NCBI RefSeq assembly: GCF_016902295.1
Contig: NZ_JACJLQ010000027.1
Coordinates: forward strand, 1 to 50,763
From: Bacteroides caecigallinarum
GTDB lineage: Bacteria > Bacteroidota > Bacteroidia > Bacteroidales > Bacteroidaceae
Reading direction: 5' to 3'
DNA length: 50,763 nt
Part shown: one piece after another, positions 33,151 to 41,414 of the stretch
Position numbering within the stretch: the first letter of the stretch is position 1
How the letters are laid out: each line of letters opens with the position of its first letter
Program-made: the position numbers and the translations under genes
The notes under the pieces: generated by a model
Database searches by the model: none
Seen by the model: the letters and a program-made list of their open reading frames with translations, nothing else
Told to the model about the DNA's origin: nothing

Positions 33151-33918
33151 TTATCTTATTATGCCTCTTTTAGAATTTTCTATGAATGAGATTATATATT
33201 CTATCTCCGGACTCATAGGAACTTCCTGTTTTACCTGTTCAAGTGCTTCCGCAGTATTCTTGCCGCTATTGTATATAATACGGTATGCATTGTGGATATT
33301 CTCTATAAGTTCGTTTGAGAATCCGCGTCTTCTTAACCCGACAATATTTATACCGCAATATGCAATTGGTTCTCTTCCGGCAATAATGAAAGGAGGTATA
33401 TCTTTGCTGAAGCGGCTACCGCCTTGAAGCATTCCATAACCACCAACACGGCAGAACTGGTGCATCAATACGTTTGCACTGATTATAGAATAGTCGTCTA
33501 TAATAGTCTCACCTGCAAATTTTGTTGAGTTTCCAATAATACATCCGTTTCCAATAATAGCGTCGTGAGCCACATGCACGCCTTCCATCAGGAGGTTGTT
33601 GTTTCCTACTACTGTTTTACCTTTAGCGGCAGTACCGCGGTTTATTGTAACGTTTTCTCTTATGGTATTGTTATCTCCGATTTCGGCTGTAGTTTCTTCT
33701 CCTTTGAATTTTAAATCCTGAGGAATAGCTCCAATTACAGCACCAGGAAATATTCTGTTGTTGTTTCCTATACGTGCGCCGTACAGAATGTTTGCGTTGG
33801 GCATTATAGTGTTATTGTCGCCTATTACTACATTCTTGTCAATATATACGAAAGGACCGATTTCAACATTTTCTCCTATTTTTGCTTCAGGATGTATATA
33901 AGCTAAAGGACTTATCAT
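33151..33918 (-). CDS. lpxA: UDP-N-acetylglucosamine acyltransferase
   Basis: First enzyme of lipid A synthesis: transfers a 3-hydroxyacyl chain from ACP to the 3-OH of UDP-GlcNAc. 255 aa with the left-handed beta-helix hexapeptide repeats (for example IGENVEIGPF, IGDNNTIMPN, IGNNNRIFPG) over residues 1-185 and a helical C-terminus. The catalytic base is H118 in HVAHDAIIGN, and the acyl-ACP loop NRGT is present. Acyl-length preference cannot be read by eye. It is 12 bp after lpxC/fabZ in a leftward operon lpxD-lpxC/fabZ-lpxA. Confidence 0.96.
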   Translation of the reverse strand: MISPLAYIHPEAKIGENVEIGPFVYIDKNVVIGDNNTIMPNANILYGARIGNNNRIFPGAVIGAIPQDLKFKGEETTAEIGDNNTIRENVTINRGTAAKGKTVVGNNNLLMEGVHVAHDAIIGNGCIIGNSTKFAGETIIDDYSIISANVLMHQFCRVGGYGMLQGGSRFSKDIPPFIIAGREPIAYCGINIVGLRRRGFSNELIENIHNAYRIIYNSGKNTAEALEQVKQEVPMSPEIEYIISFIENSKRGIIR

Positions 33919-33930
33919 AATATATTATAG

Positions 33931-35316
33931 TTATTTGTTTTTTACAATTTGAGCCATGAATTCAGCTTCGCAGACTATTTTCTCGCCTACAAAAACATAT
34001 CCTTTCATTGTAGAAACCCCGCGGCGGATAGGAGCCATGAGCTCTACTCGGAATATCAATGTGTCGCCCGGAACAACTTTCTGGCGGAATTTCACATTGT
34101 CTATTTTCATGAAATATGTTGAATATTTTTCTGGTTCGTCAACAGAGTTCAGAACAAGAAGTCCTCCTACCTGTGCCATGGCTTCAATCTGAAGTACTCC
34201 AGGCATAACAGGTTCCTGAGGGAAGTGTCCCTGGAAGAAAGGTTCGTTTGAAGTAACATTCTTTACGCCTACTATATGGTTGGCACCCATAGCTATAACC
34301 TTATCTACAAGTTGGAAAGGATATCTGTGTGGCAGGAGTTCGCGAATGCGGTTTACGTCCATCAGTGGTTCCTCATTACAGTTGTATATAGGAGCCTGGA
34401 TTTCATGCAAGCGAATTTCTTTACGAAGCTGTCTTGCGAATTTATTGTTGATAGTATGTCCCGGTCTTGTGGCTATTATGCGTCCCTTGATAGGTTTTCC
34501 CACCAAAGCTAAGTCGCCGATAATATCAAGCAGTTTATGCCTTGCTGGTTCGTTAGGCCATACCAAAGGAATATGGTTGATATATCCCAGATGGCTTGCG
34601 TCCATGTGAGGAACTTTCATTACGTCAGCCAGTTTGTCGAAATTTTCCTGAGTCATCTGCTTTTCGTAGATAACTATGGCATTGTCAAGGTCGCCTCCCT
34701 TAATAAGTCCTGCATTGAGCAAAGGCTCTATCTCGCGTACGAATACAAAAGTACGTGCTGAAGCTATTTCAGTAGGGAAGTCTGCCATGTTTTCAAGAGT
34801 GGCAAACTGGTTGGTAAGGATATTCGAATCGTACGATATCAGCGTGTTGATACTGAATCTGTCATCAGGCAATACTGTGATACTTGAGCCTGTAGCCTCG
34901 TCGCGGAATTCTATTTTTGATTTGATTATGTAATAGTCTTTTGGAGCCGACTGTTCTTCAATACCGACTCTTTCAATACATTCTACGTATGATTTTGCGC
35001 TACCGTCAAGTATAGGGAATTCCGGTCCGTCAACTTGTATAAGACAGTTGTCTATACCAGCTGCATACAATGCTGCCAAGGCGTGTTCAACTGTGCTGAC
35101 TCTTACATTGTTTTTAGATAAAACAGTACCTCTTGTCGTGTCTATAACGTTTTCTGCTACAGCGTCAATAATAGGTTGGTCGTCAAGATCAATACGCTGT
35201 ATTTTATACCCGTGATGTTCCGGAGCAGGATTGAATGTCACTGTCAGCTTAACTCCAGTGTGAAGTCCCTTTCCGTTCAGCGAAAAGCTGCCTTTTAAAG
35301 TCTGTTGTTTCAACAT
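33931..35316 (-). CDS. lpxC: Bifunctional LpxC-FabZ (UDP-3-O-acyl-GlcNAc deacetylase / 3-hydroxyacyl-ACP dehydratase)
   Basis: 461 aa fusion. Residues 1-305 are LpxC, the zinc deacetylase that commits to lipid A: Zn ligands H78 (STVEHAL), H260 and D264 (RHKLLD), and catalytic H286 (PGHTINN). Residues about 320-461 are FabZ, the dehydratase of fatty acid elongation: LPHRYPFQLVDKV, catalytic H364 (GHFPQEPVMPG) and E378 (IEAMAQ). The fusion is a known Bacteroidetes feature, coupling the branch point of hydroxyacyl-ACP use between membrane phospholipids and lipid A. It follows lpxD by 6 bp. Confidence 0.96.
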   Translation of the reverse strand: MLKQQTLKGSFSLNGKGLHTGVKLTVTFNPAPEHHGYKIQRIDLDDQPIIDAVAENVIDTTRGTVLSKNNVRVSTVEHALAALYAAGIDNCLIQVDGPEFPILDGSAKSYVECIERVGIEEQSAPKDYYIIKSKIEFRDEATGSSITVLPDDRFSINTLISYDSNILTNQFATLENMADFPTEIASARTFVFVREIEPLLNAGLIKGGDLDNAIVIYEKQMTQENFDKLADVMKVPHMDASHLGYINHIPLVWPNEPARHKLLDIIGDLALVGKPIKGRIIATRPGHTINNKFARQLRKEIRLHEIQAPIYNCNEEPLMDVNRIRELLPHRYPFQLVDKVIAMGANHIVGVKNVTSNEPFFQGHFPQEPVMPGVLQIEAMAQVGGLLVLNSVDEPEKYSTYFMKIDNVKFRQKVVPGDTLIFRVELMAPIRRGVSTMKGYVFVGEKIVCEAEFMAQIVKNK

Positions 35317-35322
35317 GGGCTA

Positions 35323-36363
35323 TTATTTGTTTATTTGTTTTTTCAATTCTTCAATTTCTTTCTGTAGTTTTCCTATCTCTGCATACATGTCAGGCAATTT
35401 CTTGTAAACAATAGCGGCGCGTGCAAACTGTTTGTGGTCTATAGCAGGGTATCCCATGATAGCCACATCAGATTTTGTGTTTCCTGGAATACCAGACTGG
35501 GCTCCTACGGTAACCTTGTTACCTACTTTGATATGTCCTGCCACACCTACCTGTCCGCCGAACATACACCATTCACCGATTTTTGCCGATCCGGCTATAC
35601 CTACCTGCGAAGCCATTACAGTGTTGCTGCCTACCTCTACATTATGTGCTATCTGAACTAAATTGTCAAGCTTAACACCTTTATGTATTATTGTAGCTCC
35701 CATTGTAGCGCGGTCAATACATGTATTTGCTCCCAGTTCAACGTCATCTTCCAGTATGACTATACCTATCTGTGGTATCTTTTCATAACCTTCGGCCGAT
35801 GGAGCGAATCCGAAACCGTCTGCACCTATTACAGAACCTGCATGCAGGATACAGTTGTTGCCTATTCTGCAGTCATGATATATCGTTACATGAGGGTATA
35901 ATATACAATTATCTCCAACTTTGACATTGTTTCCAACTACAGCATTTGGATGAATAGAAACATTATTTCCTATTACAGCCCCTTCTTCTATACATGCAAA
36001 AGGACCTATATAGCAGTTTTCACCAATTTTTGCTTTATCGGATATACATGCCAATGGGCTTATTCCTGTTTTTTTCGGCTGGCTCATCTCGTAGAGAGTC
36101 ATGAGCTTTGCCAAACTTTCGTAAGCATTGTCAACTTTTATAAGAGTGGCTTTAACTTCATGTTCCGGAACAAAGTCTTTGTTTACAAGTATTATAGTAG
36201 ATTTTGTTTCGTAGATGAAATGTGTGTATTTGGGGTTTGCCAGAAACGATATTGCGCCCGGCACACCTTCTTCTATCTTGGCGAAAGTGTGTACTGTTGC
36301 GTTTTCGTCACCAACAATAATTCCCTGGATAAATTCTGCAATTTGTTTAGCCGAGAACTCCAT
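35323..36363 (-). CDS. lpxD: UDP-3-O-(3-hydroxyacyl)glucosamine N-acyltransferase
   Basis: 346 aa: N-terminal uridine-binding domain (1-100), hexapeptide beta-helix (about 105-290), and C-terminal coiled coil ([15 protein letters not shown]) that trimerises. The catalytic His is H240 in [13 protein letters not shown]. It adds the second hydroxyacyl chain to the amine exposed by LpxC. It is the first gene of the leftward lipid A operon. The upstream 314 bp hold no perfect TAnnTTTG box for it. Confidence 0.96.
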   Translation of the reverse strand: MEFSAKQIAEFIQGIIVGDENATVHTFAKIEEGVPGAISFLANPKYTHFIYETKSTIILVNKDFVPEHEVKATLIKVDNAYESLAKLMTLYEMSQPKKTGISPLACISDKAKIGENCYIGPFACIEEGAVIGNNVSIHPNAVVGNNVKVGDNCILYPHVTIYHDCRIGNNCILHAGSVIGADGFGFAPSAEGYEKIPQIGIVILEDDVELGANTCIDRATMGATIIHKGVKLDNLVQIAHNVEVGSNTVMASQVGIAGSAKIGEWCMFGGQVGVAGHIKVGNKVTVGAQSGIPGNTKSDVAIMGYPAIDHKQFARAAIVYKKLPDMYAEIGKLQKEIEELKKQINK

Positions 36364-36677
36364 AATTATTATCTTTCTTACTTTGGTTTTTGTATTATTT
36401 GTTTTTACCCTTAATAAACGTATAGTTGCATCGTTTACTTATTTATGCAAATTACGTATTTTTTTTTTACATATCAGAGAAAAAAGCAAATTATTTGTGC
36501 GTTTACTCTTATAAATCGGTCTATTTGAACAAAAAAACAGTTATATCAGCCTTTTGTCGGATGATATAACTGTTAAATCTACTGAAATAATTATATGTAT
36601 TACAAATTCAAAATGTCAGTACTTTAATGCTGATACTGCCGTTTTATTCAGAGAATACTTTCTGTGTGGAGTGTGTA
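36364..36677. other. Non-coding stretch between pyrF and lpxD
   Basis: 314 bp, AT-rich, no gene seen. It should hold the lpxD promoter (leftward, not clearly recognisable). A perfect hairpin at 36536-36574 lies 34 bp before... the pyrF region's upstream side, and is listed separately as a terminator for leftward transcription into it. The remainder shows no repeats or RNA genes. Confidence 0.5.
36530..36574 (-). terminator. Intrinsic terminator downstream of pyrF
   Basis: AACAGTTATATCA (36536-36548) and TGATATAACTGTT (36562-36574) form a perfect 13-bp stem with a 13-nt loop. Leftward it is followed by a T-run (A-run at 36531-36537). It lies 104 bp past the pyrF stop on the minus strand. Confidence 0.85.
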
Positions 36678-37502
36678 TTATAAGATAGCCTTAAGCTGTT
36701 CAGCCATCTGCTGCTGTACTTTATGAGCTTCTACGCCTGCGACATTTGCAAAGTTTTCAGTCTTGTCGGCATAAATGATTGCACGGCTTGAGTTCACGAT
36801 AAGTCCGCATTCCTTAGTCATACCGTACTTGCAAACTTCTTCCAGCGAGCCGCCCTGTGCTCCGATACCAGGTACAAGAAGGAAGTGGTTAGGAACAATC
36901 TTACGGATATCTTCGAACATACGTCCCTGAGTAGCGCCTACCACGTACATCATGTTTTCGTCGTTTGCCCATTCCTGGCTCTTGCGCAACACTTTTTCGA
37001 AAAGACGTTCGCCTTCTGTGTCAGTAGTGAGCTGGAAGTCGTGTGAGCCCTTGTTTGATGTAAGAGCAAGAAGGATAACCCATTTGCCTTCGTAAGTAAG
37101 GAACGGAGTAACGCTGTCCTCACCCATATATGGAGCTACGGTTACAGAGTCGATGTTCAGCTTCTCGAAGAATGTACGTGCATACATAGCCGAAGTGTTA
37201 CCGATGTCACCACGTTTTGCGTCTGCTATGATGAACTGGTCAGGGTAGTTAGTCTTGATATATTCCACTGTCTTTTCGAATGCAATCCAGCCCTTCACAC
37301 CCATACTTTCATAGAAAGCCAGGTTTGGTTTGTAAGCGATACAGTAAGGAGCTGTAGCATCAATGATAGCCTTGTTGAATGCGAATATAGAATCTTCTTC
37401 TTTCAGAAGGTGTTCAGGAATTTTCTTGATGTCAGTGTCAAGTCCCACGCAGAGGAATGACTGTTTACGTTTGATGTTTTCGAATAACTGTTGTTTGTTC
37501 AT
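36678..37502 (-). CDS. pyrF: Orotidine 5'-phosphate decarboxylase (type 2)
   Basis: Last step of UMP synthesis. 274 aa, the longer type-2 form. The catalytic Asp-Lys-Asp array is D94, K96 and D99 in [20 protein letters not shown] binds the ribose and VPGIGAQGG is the phosphate loop. It is probably the last gene of a leftward run purM, two small membrane genes, prfA and pyrF. The 137-bp gap from prfA contains short repeats and might hold its own promoter. Confidence 0.96.
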   Translation of the reverse strand: MNKQQLFENIKRKQSFLCVGLDTDIKKIPEHLLKEEDSIFAFNKAIIDATAPYCIAYKPNLAFYESMGVKGWIAFEKTVEYIKTNYPDQFIIADAKRGDIGNTSAMYARTFFEKLNIDSVTVAPYMGEDSVTPFLTYEGKWVILLALTSNKGSHDFQLTTDTEGERLFEKVLRKSQEWANDENMMYVVGATQGRMFEDIRKIVPNHFLLVPGIGAQGGSLEEVCKYGMTKECGLIVNSSRAIIYADKTENFANVAGVEAHKVQQQMAEQLKAIL

Positions 37503-37534
37503 ATCTGATGAGTTTTTGAGTTTTTAAGTTCTTT

Positions 37535-37558
37535 AGTTGATGAGTTGACAAGTTGACC
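37535..37558. repeat. Three tandem 8-bp repeats between prfA and pyrF
   Basis: AGTTGATG, AGTTGACA, AGTTGACC in direct succession, after GAGTTTTT units at about 37510-37525. It looks like a slippage-prone low-complexity tract in the leader of pyrF. Confidence 0.6.
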
Positions 37559-37639
37559 AGGTTCTGTATCGCTGACCTTTGGTTGCCATCCGGATGGAAA
37601 GCCTTGTCCCCTTGTAACTGAAGCCTTGTAGTCTGTTTT

Positions 37640-38749
37640 TTAAAGTTCGCTTTCCTTAAGTCTTTCAGCATTTTCAGCCACAATCAGATGGTCTATACAG
37701 TCCTGAATGTCTCCGTCCATGAATGCGCCGAGGTTATAGATAGTATAGTTTATGCGGTGGTCAGTGATACGTCCCTGAGGATAGTTATAGGTACGGATTT
37801 TAGCAGAACGGTCTCCGGTGCTGACCATAGTCTTACGTTTCGAAGCTATATCGTCGATGTACTTCTGATGCTCCTTATCGTATATAAATGTACGCAGGCG
37901 CGAGAGGGCACGTTCCTTGTTCTTTGGTTGGTCGCGTGTCTCGGTACATTCGATAAGGATTTCTTCCACAACTCCGGTGTTAGGGTTCTTCCAGTTATAA
38001 CGCAGACGAACTCCGGATTCCACCTTATTTACGTTCTGTCCTCCGGCACCGCCGCTTCGGAATGTATCCCATTTTATTTCGCCTTCATTGATTTCCACAT
38101 CGAAAGGTTCAGCTTCAGGCAGTACGGCTACCGATGCGGCCGATGTGTGTACACGTCCCTGAGTCTCAGTGGCAGGAACTCGCTGCACTCGGTGTACTCC
38201 CGATTCGTATTTCAGAGTTCCGTAAACCTTTTCTCCCGTTACGGAGCAGATTATTTCCTTGAAACCGCCTGCCGCACCTTCGTTTGCGCTTGATACCTCA
38301 AGTCGCCAGCCTTTGGTTTCGCAATATTTCGAATACATGCGGAACAGGTCGCCGGCAAAGATAGCAGCCTCGTCGCCACCCGTACCGCCACGGATTTCAA
38401 GAATCGCATTGCGGTCGTCCTGAGGGTCGGCAGGAACAAGCAGAAGTTTGATTTCCTCTTCCAGTTCCGGAATGCGTGCCTCGCAGGCAGCAGCCTCTTC
38501 GCGGGCCATTTCCTTCATTTCAGGGTCGCTTTCGTTCATCATCATTTTGGCTTCTTCAAGTCCGTTCAGACATTGCAAGTATTCCTTGCGTGCATTCATG
38601 ATGTCGCCCAGCTCCTTATATTCCTTTGTAAGTTTTACATATCTCTTTTGGTCTGCTATTACGTTAGGGTCAGTAATCAGTGTAGATACTTCCTCAAAAC
38701 GTGATACCAGTCCTTCAAGTTTCTCCAGTATGGTGTTATTTTCCGCCAT
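37640..38749 (-). CDS. prfA: Peptide chain release factor 1
   Basis: 369 aa. Recognises UAA and UAG in the ribosomal A site and triggers peptide release. The PxT tripeptide-anticodon of RF1 is P192-A-T194 (RVPATETQGRVH). The catalytic GGQ is 236-238 in RSGGAGGQNVNKVES. The Bacteroidetes form keeps the RF1-type N-terminal helical domain and has no frameshift like that of RF2. It is 23 bp downstream of a small membrane gene in the leftward run. Confidence 0.97.
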   Translation of the reverse strand: MAENNTILEKLEGLVSRFEEVSTLITDPNVIADQKRYVKLTKEYKELGDIMNARKEYLQCLNGLEEAKMMMNESDPEMKEMAREEAAACEARIPELEEEIKLLLVPADPQDDRNAILEIRGGTGGDEAAIFAGDLFRMYSKYCETKGWRLEVSSANEGAAGGFKEIICSVTGEKVYGTLKYESGVHRVQRVPATETQGRVHTSAASVAVLPEAEPFDVEINEGEIKWDTFRSGGAGGQNVNKVESGVRLRYNWKNPNTGVVEEILIECTETRDQPKNKERALSRLRTFIYDKEHQKYIDDIASKRKTMVSTGDRSAKIRTYNYPQGRITDHRINYTIYNLGAFMDGDIQDCIDHLIVAENAERLKESEL

Positions 38750-38772
38750 TTAAATCTTTTTGTTTTGTTTTT

Positions 38773-39045
38773 TTACCACAATTTGCCTTCAAACAGTAAT
38801 GTTATAGGTATAGCCAATACAACTGCTATGATTACTACATAAAGACAGCTTTTCCAGTTACTGAATATATTTTCTTTCTTTCCGTCTAACCAGTATCTGA
38901 AAAATACTGTACCCGACAAGCCGGCAGTCATATATCCGAATGTCTTAATCAGAGGTATGTCTTTAATATCTCCAAAACCTATTATAAATATACTTACTGC
39001 AAAGAGTAATATTGCTTGTACACTTATTGACTGTTTTCTCTCCAT
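38773..39045 (-). CDS. Small three-helix membrane protein, paralogue 1 (90 aa)
   Basis: Three hydrophobic segments (about 10-26, 33-48, 67-86) separated by short loops. The ending LFEGKLW matches the ending IFYGRVW of the next gene upstream, and both have a D-I-P-x-I-K motif after helix 1 (KDIPLIKTFGYM against FDIPMIKCLSYM). The two are therefore tandem duplicates. I use the ATG at 39045. A TTG six bases earlier is possible. No function is known to me. Lying in a tight run with purM and prfA suggests cotranscription. Confidence 0.75.
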   Translation of the reverse strand: MERKQSISVQAILLFAVSIFIIGFGDIKDIPLIKTFGYMTAGLSGTVFFRYWLDGKKENIFSNWKSCLYVVIIAVVLAIPITLLFEGKLW

Positions 39046-39064
39046 AAGCAAAATTATTCAGGTT

Positions 39065-39331
39065 TTACCACACTCTTCCGTAGAAAATGTATGAGACTAC
39101 AACAGATGTGATTATGGCTATCAGAATATACGGTGCATGTCTTTTCCACGACCATTTTTCGCCTTTTGTAAGCTCTGTATACATAGCACCAGCATAAGCA
39201 GGAAACATATAACTCAGGCACTTTATCATAGGAATATCAAATTCCAGACCTATTATCAGGCACACTATACCTATAATTAAAAGAATTATCGGTGTGAGGC
39301 ATCCATTCTTATCATATCCTTTCATAGTCAT
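39065..39331 (-). CDS. Small three-helix membrane protein, paralogue 2 (88 aa)
   Basis: Three helices (about 12-29, 36-50, 66-83) with the same D-I-P-x-I-K and terminal F-x-G-x-x-W marks as its downstream neighbour, from which it is 19 bp away. Basic residues (KGEKWSWKRH) precede helix 3. Two in-frame ATG codons (39331, 39325) are possible starts. It follows purM by 40 bp. The role is unknown. Confidence 0.75.
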   Translation of the reverse strand: MTMKGYDKNGCLTPIILLIIGIVCLIIGLEFDIPMIKCLSYMFPAYAGAMYTELTKGEKWSWKRHAPYILIAIITSVVVSYIFYGRVW

Positions 39332-39371
39332 TTTTATGATTTATACCTTTAGGCATTGTGGCTTTATTGTA

Positions 39372-40544
39372 TTAGTATCTGAATTCTCCGAACTCACTCT
39401 TGATAATCAATTCCTTAGTGCCGTTGCTTTCTTCTATGCGACCGATAATCTGTGCGTCGATATTGAACGATTTGCTGATTTCGATAACCTGTTCAGCGTG
39501 TTCAGGAGAAAGATATACTTCAAGACGGTGTCCCATGTTGAATACCTTGTACATTTCATCCCAGTCAGTACCGCTCTGTTCCTTGATAGTGCGGAACAAT
39601 GGAGGAACAGGGAAGAGATTATCCTTAACCACGCGGCAGTTGTCGCCTACGAAGTGCAGAACTTTAGTCTGAGCACCACCCGAGCAGTGAACCATACCGT
39701 GGATTTCAGGACGGAGAGCATCGAGAAGTTTCTTCACTACAGGTGCGTATGTACGTGTAGGAGAGAGGACCAGCTTACCAGCGTCAAGTGGAGAACCTTC
39801 TACAGCGTCAGTCAGTTTCAGATTACCGCTGTAAACCAAGTCTTCAGGTACAGCCTTGTCGTAGCTTTCTGGATATTTCTCTGCAAGATATTTTGAGAAT
39901 ACGTCGTGACGCGCACTTGTCAGACCGTTGCTACCCATACCGCCGTTGTATTCCTTTTCGTAAGTGGCCTGTCCGTAAGAAGCAAGACCTACGATAACGT
40001 CGCCCGGACGGATGTTTGCATTGTCAATCACGTCAGAACGTTTCATACGGCAAGTCACTGTACTGTCAACGATGATAGTACGAACCAGGTCGCCCACATC
40101 TGCAGTCTCGCCACCTGTTGCGTAAACACCTACACCCATTTCGCGGAGTTCGGCAAGCAGTTCGTCAGTACCGTTGATGATAGCCGAGATAACTTCTCCC
40201 GGAACGAGCAGTTTGTTACGTCCGATAGTAGAAGAAACAAGTATGTTGTCAACTGCTCCTACGCAGAGCAAGTCGTCGATGTTCATGATAAGGGCATCCT
40301 GTGCGATACCTTTCCATACAGACAGGTCGCCTGTTTCTTTCCAGTACATGTAAGCCAGTGATGATTTTGTTCCTGCACCGTCTGCGTGCATGATGTTGCA
40401 GTACTCAGGGTCTCCGCCAAGAATATCAGGAATGATTTTACAGAAAGCCTTAGGGAAAATACCTTTGTCAATGTTTTTGATAGCGTTATGTACATCTTCC
40501 TTAGATGCCGACACGCCGCGCTGCATGTATCTTTGATTACTCAT
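39372..40544 (-). CDS. purM: Phosphoribosylformylglycinamidine cyclo-ligase (AIR synthase)
   Basis: Closes the imidazole ring of purines with ATP. 390 aa, longer than the 345 aa E. coli enzyme because of a longer N-terminal region and insertions. It belongs to the PurM ATP-grasp-like superfamily. HADGAGTKSSLAYMYW is the nucleotide/FGAM loop, DALIMNIDDLLCVGA the second, ATGGETADVGDL the third, and HGMVHCSGGAQTKVLHF the fourth. The GGETADV and GTKS motifs separate it from SelD, ThiL and HypE. Read leftward from a full consensus promoter, it heads the purM-prfA-pyrF run. Confidence 0.92.
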   Translation of the reverse strand: MSNQRYMQRGVSASKEDVHNAIKNIDKGIFPKAFCKIIPDILGGDPEYCNIMHADGAGTKSSLAYMYWKETGDLSVWKGIAQDALIMNIDDLLCVGAVDNILVSSTIGRNKLLVPGEVISAIINGTDELLAELREMGVGVYATGGETADVGDLVRTIIVDSTVTCRMKRSDVIDNANIRPGDVIVGLASYGQATYEKEYNGGMGSNGLTSARHDVFSKYLAEKYPESYDKAVPEDLVYSGNLKLTDAVEGSPLDAGKLVLSPTRTYAPVVKKLLDALRPEIHGMVHCSGGAQTKVLHFVGDNCRVVKDNLFPVPPLFRTIKEQSGTDWDEMYKVFNMGHRLEVYLSPEHAEQVIEISKSFNIDAQIIGRIEESNGTKELIIKSEFGEFRY

Positions 40545-40592
40545 GAGTGATGATATATTATAAATTATAATTTCCTAAATCGATTTGATTTG

Positions 40593-40623
40593 CAAAAATA
40601 CTCAAAATCTGATATATATCAAA
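40593..40623 (-). promoter_or_regulatory. Promoter of purM
   Basis: Read leftward: TTTG (40623-40620), 19-bp spacer, TATTTTTG (40600-40593). Both boxes and the spacing match the Bacteroidetes consensus. Confidence 0.75.
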
Positions 40624-40897
40624 GTTGATGGGCGGTAAATAATGGTTCGAAATATGAGTTTTTGAAACTCCTTTTCAAGTGTATAGCACGTAAAAAGGTA
40701 GAGATGTTGTTTTATACGTTCTGACAAAATAAAAATATTTTAATGATTTTTGTTGCATAATGTAATTATAAAGTCCTGTTCTGTCATTTGTAGCCTTAGA
40801 TATTTTATTCAGAAAAATCTGTAATGTTAATGTTTCTTTTCCTTATGATTGATAATAATGTATGTATAATATTGTGAATGGTTAAGAATGTTAATTT

Positions 40898-40914
40898 AAA
40901 CGCCTCGGCGTTTT
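40898..40914. terminator. Small GC hairpin with T-run
   Basis: AAACGCC (40898-40904) with GGCGTTTT (40907-40914). Terminator-like, with no gene immediately before it on either strand. Confidence 0.4.
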
Positions 40915-41371
40915 ATGTAAAATGTCTTGTTATTGTCTCAAAAACTCCTTGTCTTTTCAGGAAAAACTTCTTTTTCTTTTTCATAAAGTGACGGGTTGTC
41001 AATATTTTTTGTAAAAGTTGCCTTGTTTTATTCTAAAAAGAAGATTTTTAGATTTATTCTCGTTTTGATAGAATGGTATAAAAACTCCTTTCTTGTTGTC
41101 TTAGTGTATGTATATAAGTGGTTTGTGTGTTGTTTTGAAAGGATTTAGTCTTTCTTTGTTATAGAATGGTTTGGTATGATTCTCTGAGAATTGATTTTTC
41201 CCTGTTTTGAATTATATTGGTATTGATTATTCTATTCTTGGAAATCGCAAATAGCAGAATGTCAATTTGATAAAAATATATTTTTGTCAATATCAATTTG
41301 TTTTCCGTTTATTTTAATTGGTTAATAGATTTGATAGATTTCGCATGGGGAGAAGGAATTGATAAAAGAAA

Positions 41372-41402
41372 ACATACCCTCAGTAGAGGACTGAAGGTAT
41401 GT
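41372..41402 (-). terminator. Terminator of the restriction-modification operon
   Basis: ACATACCCTCAGT (41372-41384) pairs with ACTGAAGGTATGT (41390-41402), one G:T-type mismatch, 5-nt loop. Leftward it runs into a T-rich tail. It lies 12 bp past the stop of the endonuclease gene. Confidence 0.85.
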
Positions 41403-41414
41403 CAACATATTCAG

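Larger units (their letters stand above)
40545..41414. other. 870-bp AT-rich region without a gene
   Basis: No coding frame survives inspection. Near the left end is the purM promoter. At 40898-40914 there is a small GC hairpin (AAACGCC/GGCGTTTT) and at 41372-41402 the terminator of the restriction operon. The remainder is T-rich on the plus strand with repeated short phrases (AAAACTCCTT at 40950 and 41091, ATAGAATGG at 41069 and 41161). This is unlike the compact gaps elsewhere in the window. It may be decayed DNA beside an acquired restriction-modification unit. Confidence 0.5.

Noticed and set aside
39372..40544. SelD, ThiL or HypE instead of PurM
   Set aside because: The GTKSS, GGETADV and HCSGGAQTK motifs fit AIR synthase, and no selenium, thiamine or hydrogenase genes are adjacent.
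40545..41414. tRNA or rRNA gene in the long gap
   Set aside because: No cloverleaf, no GTTCRA T-loop and no rRNA-like stretch was seen. The same check over the other gaps was also negative.
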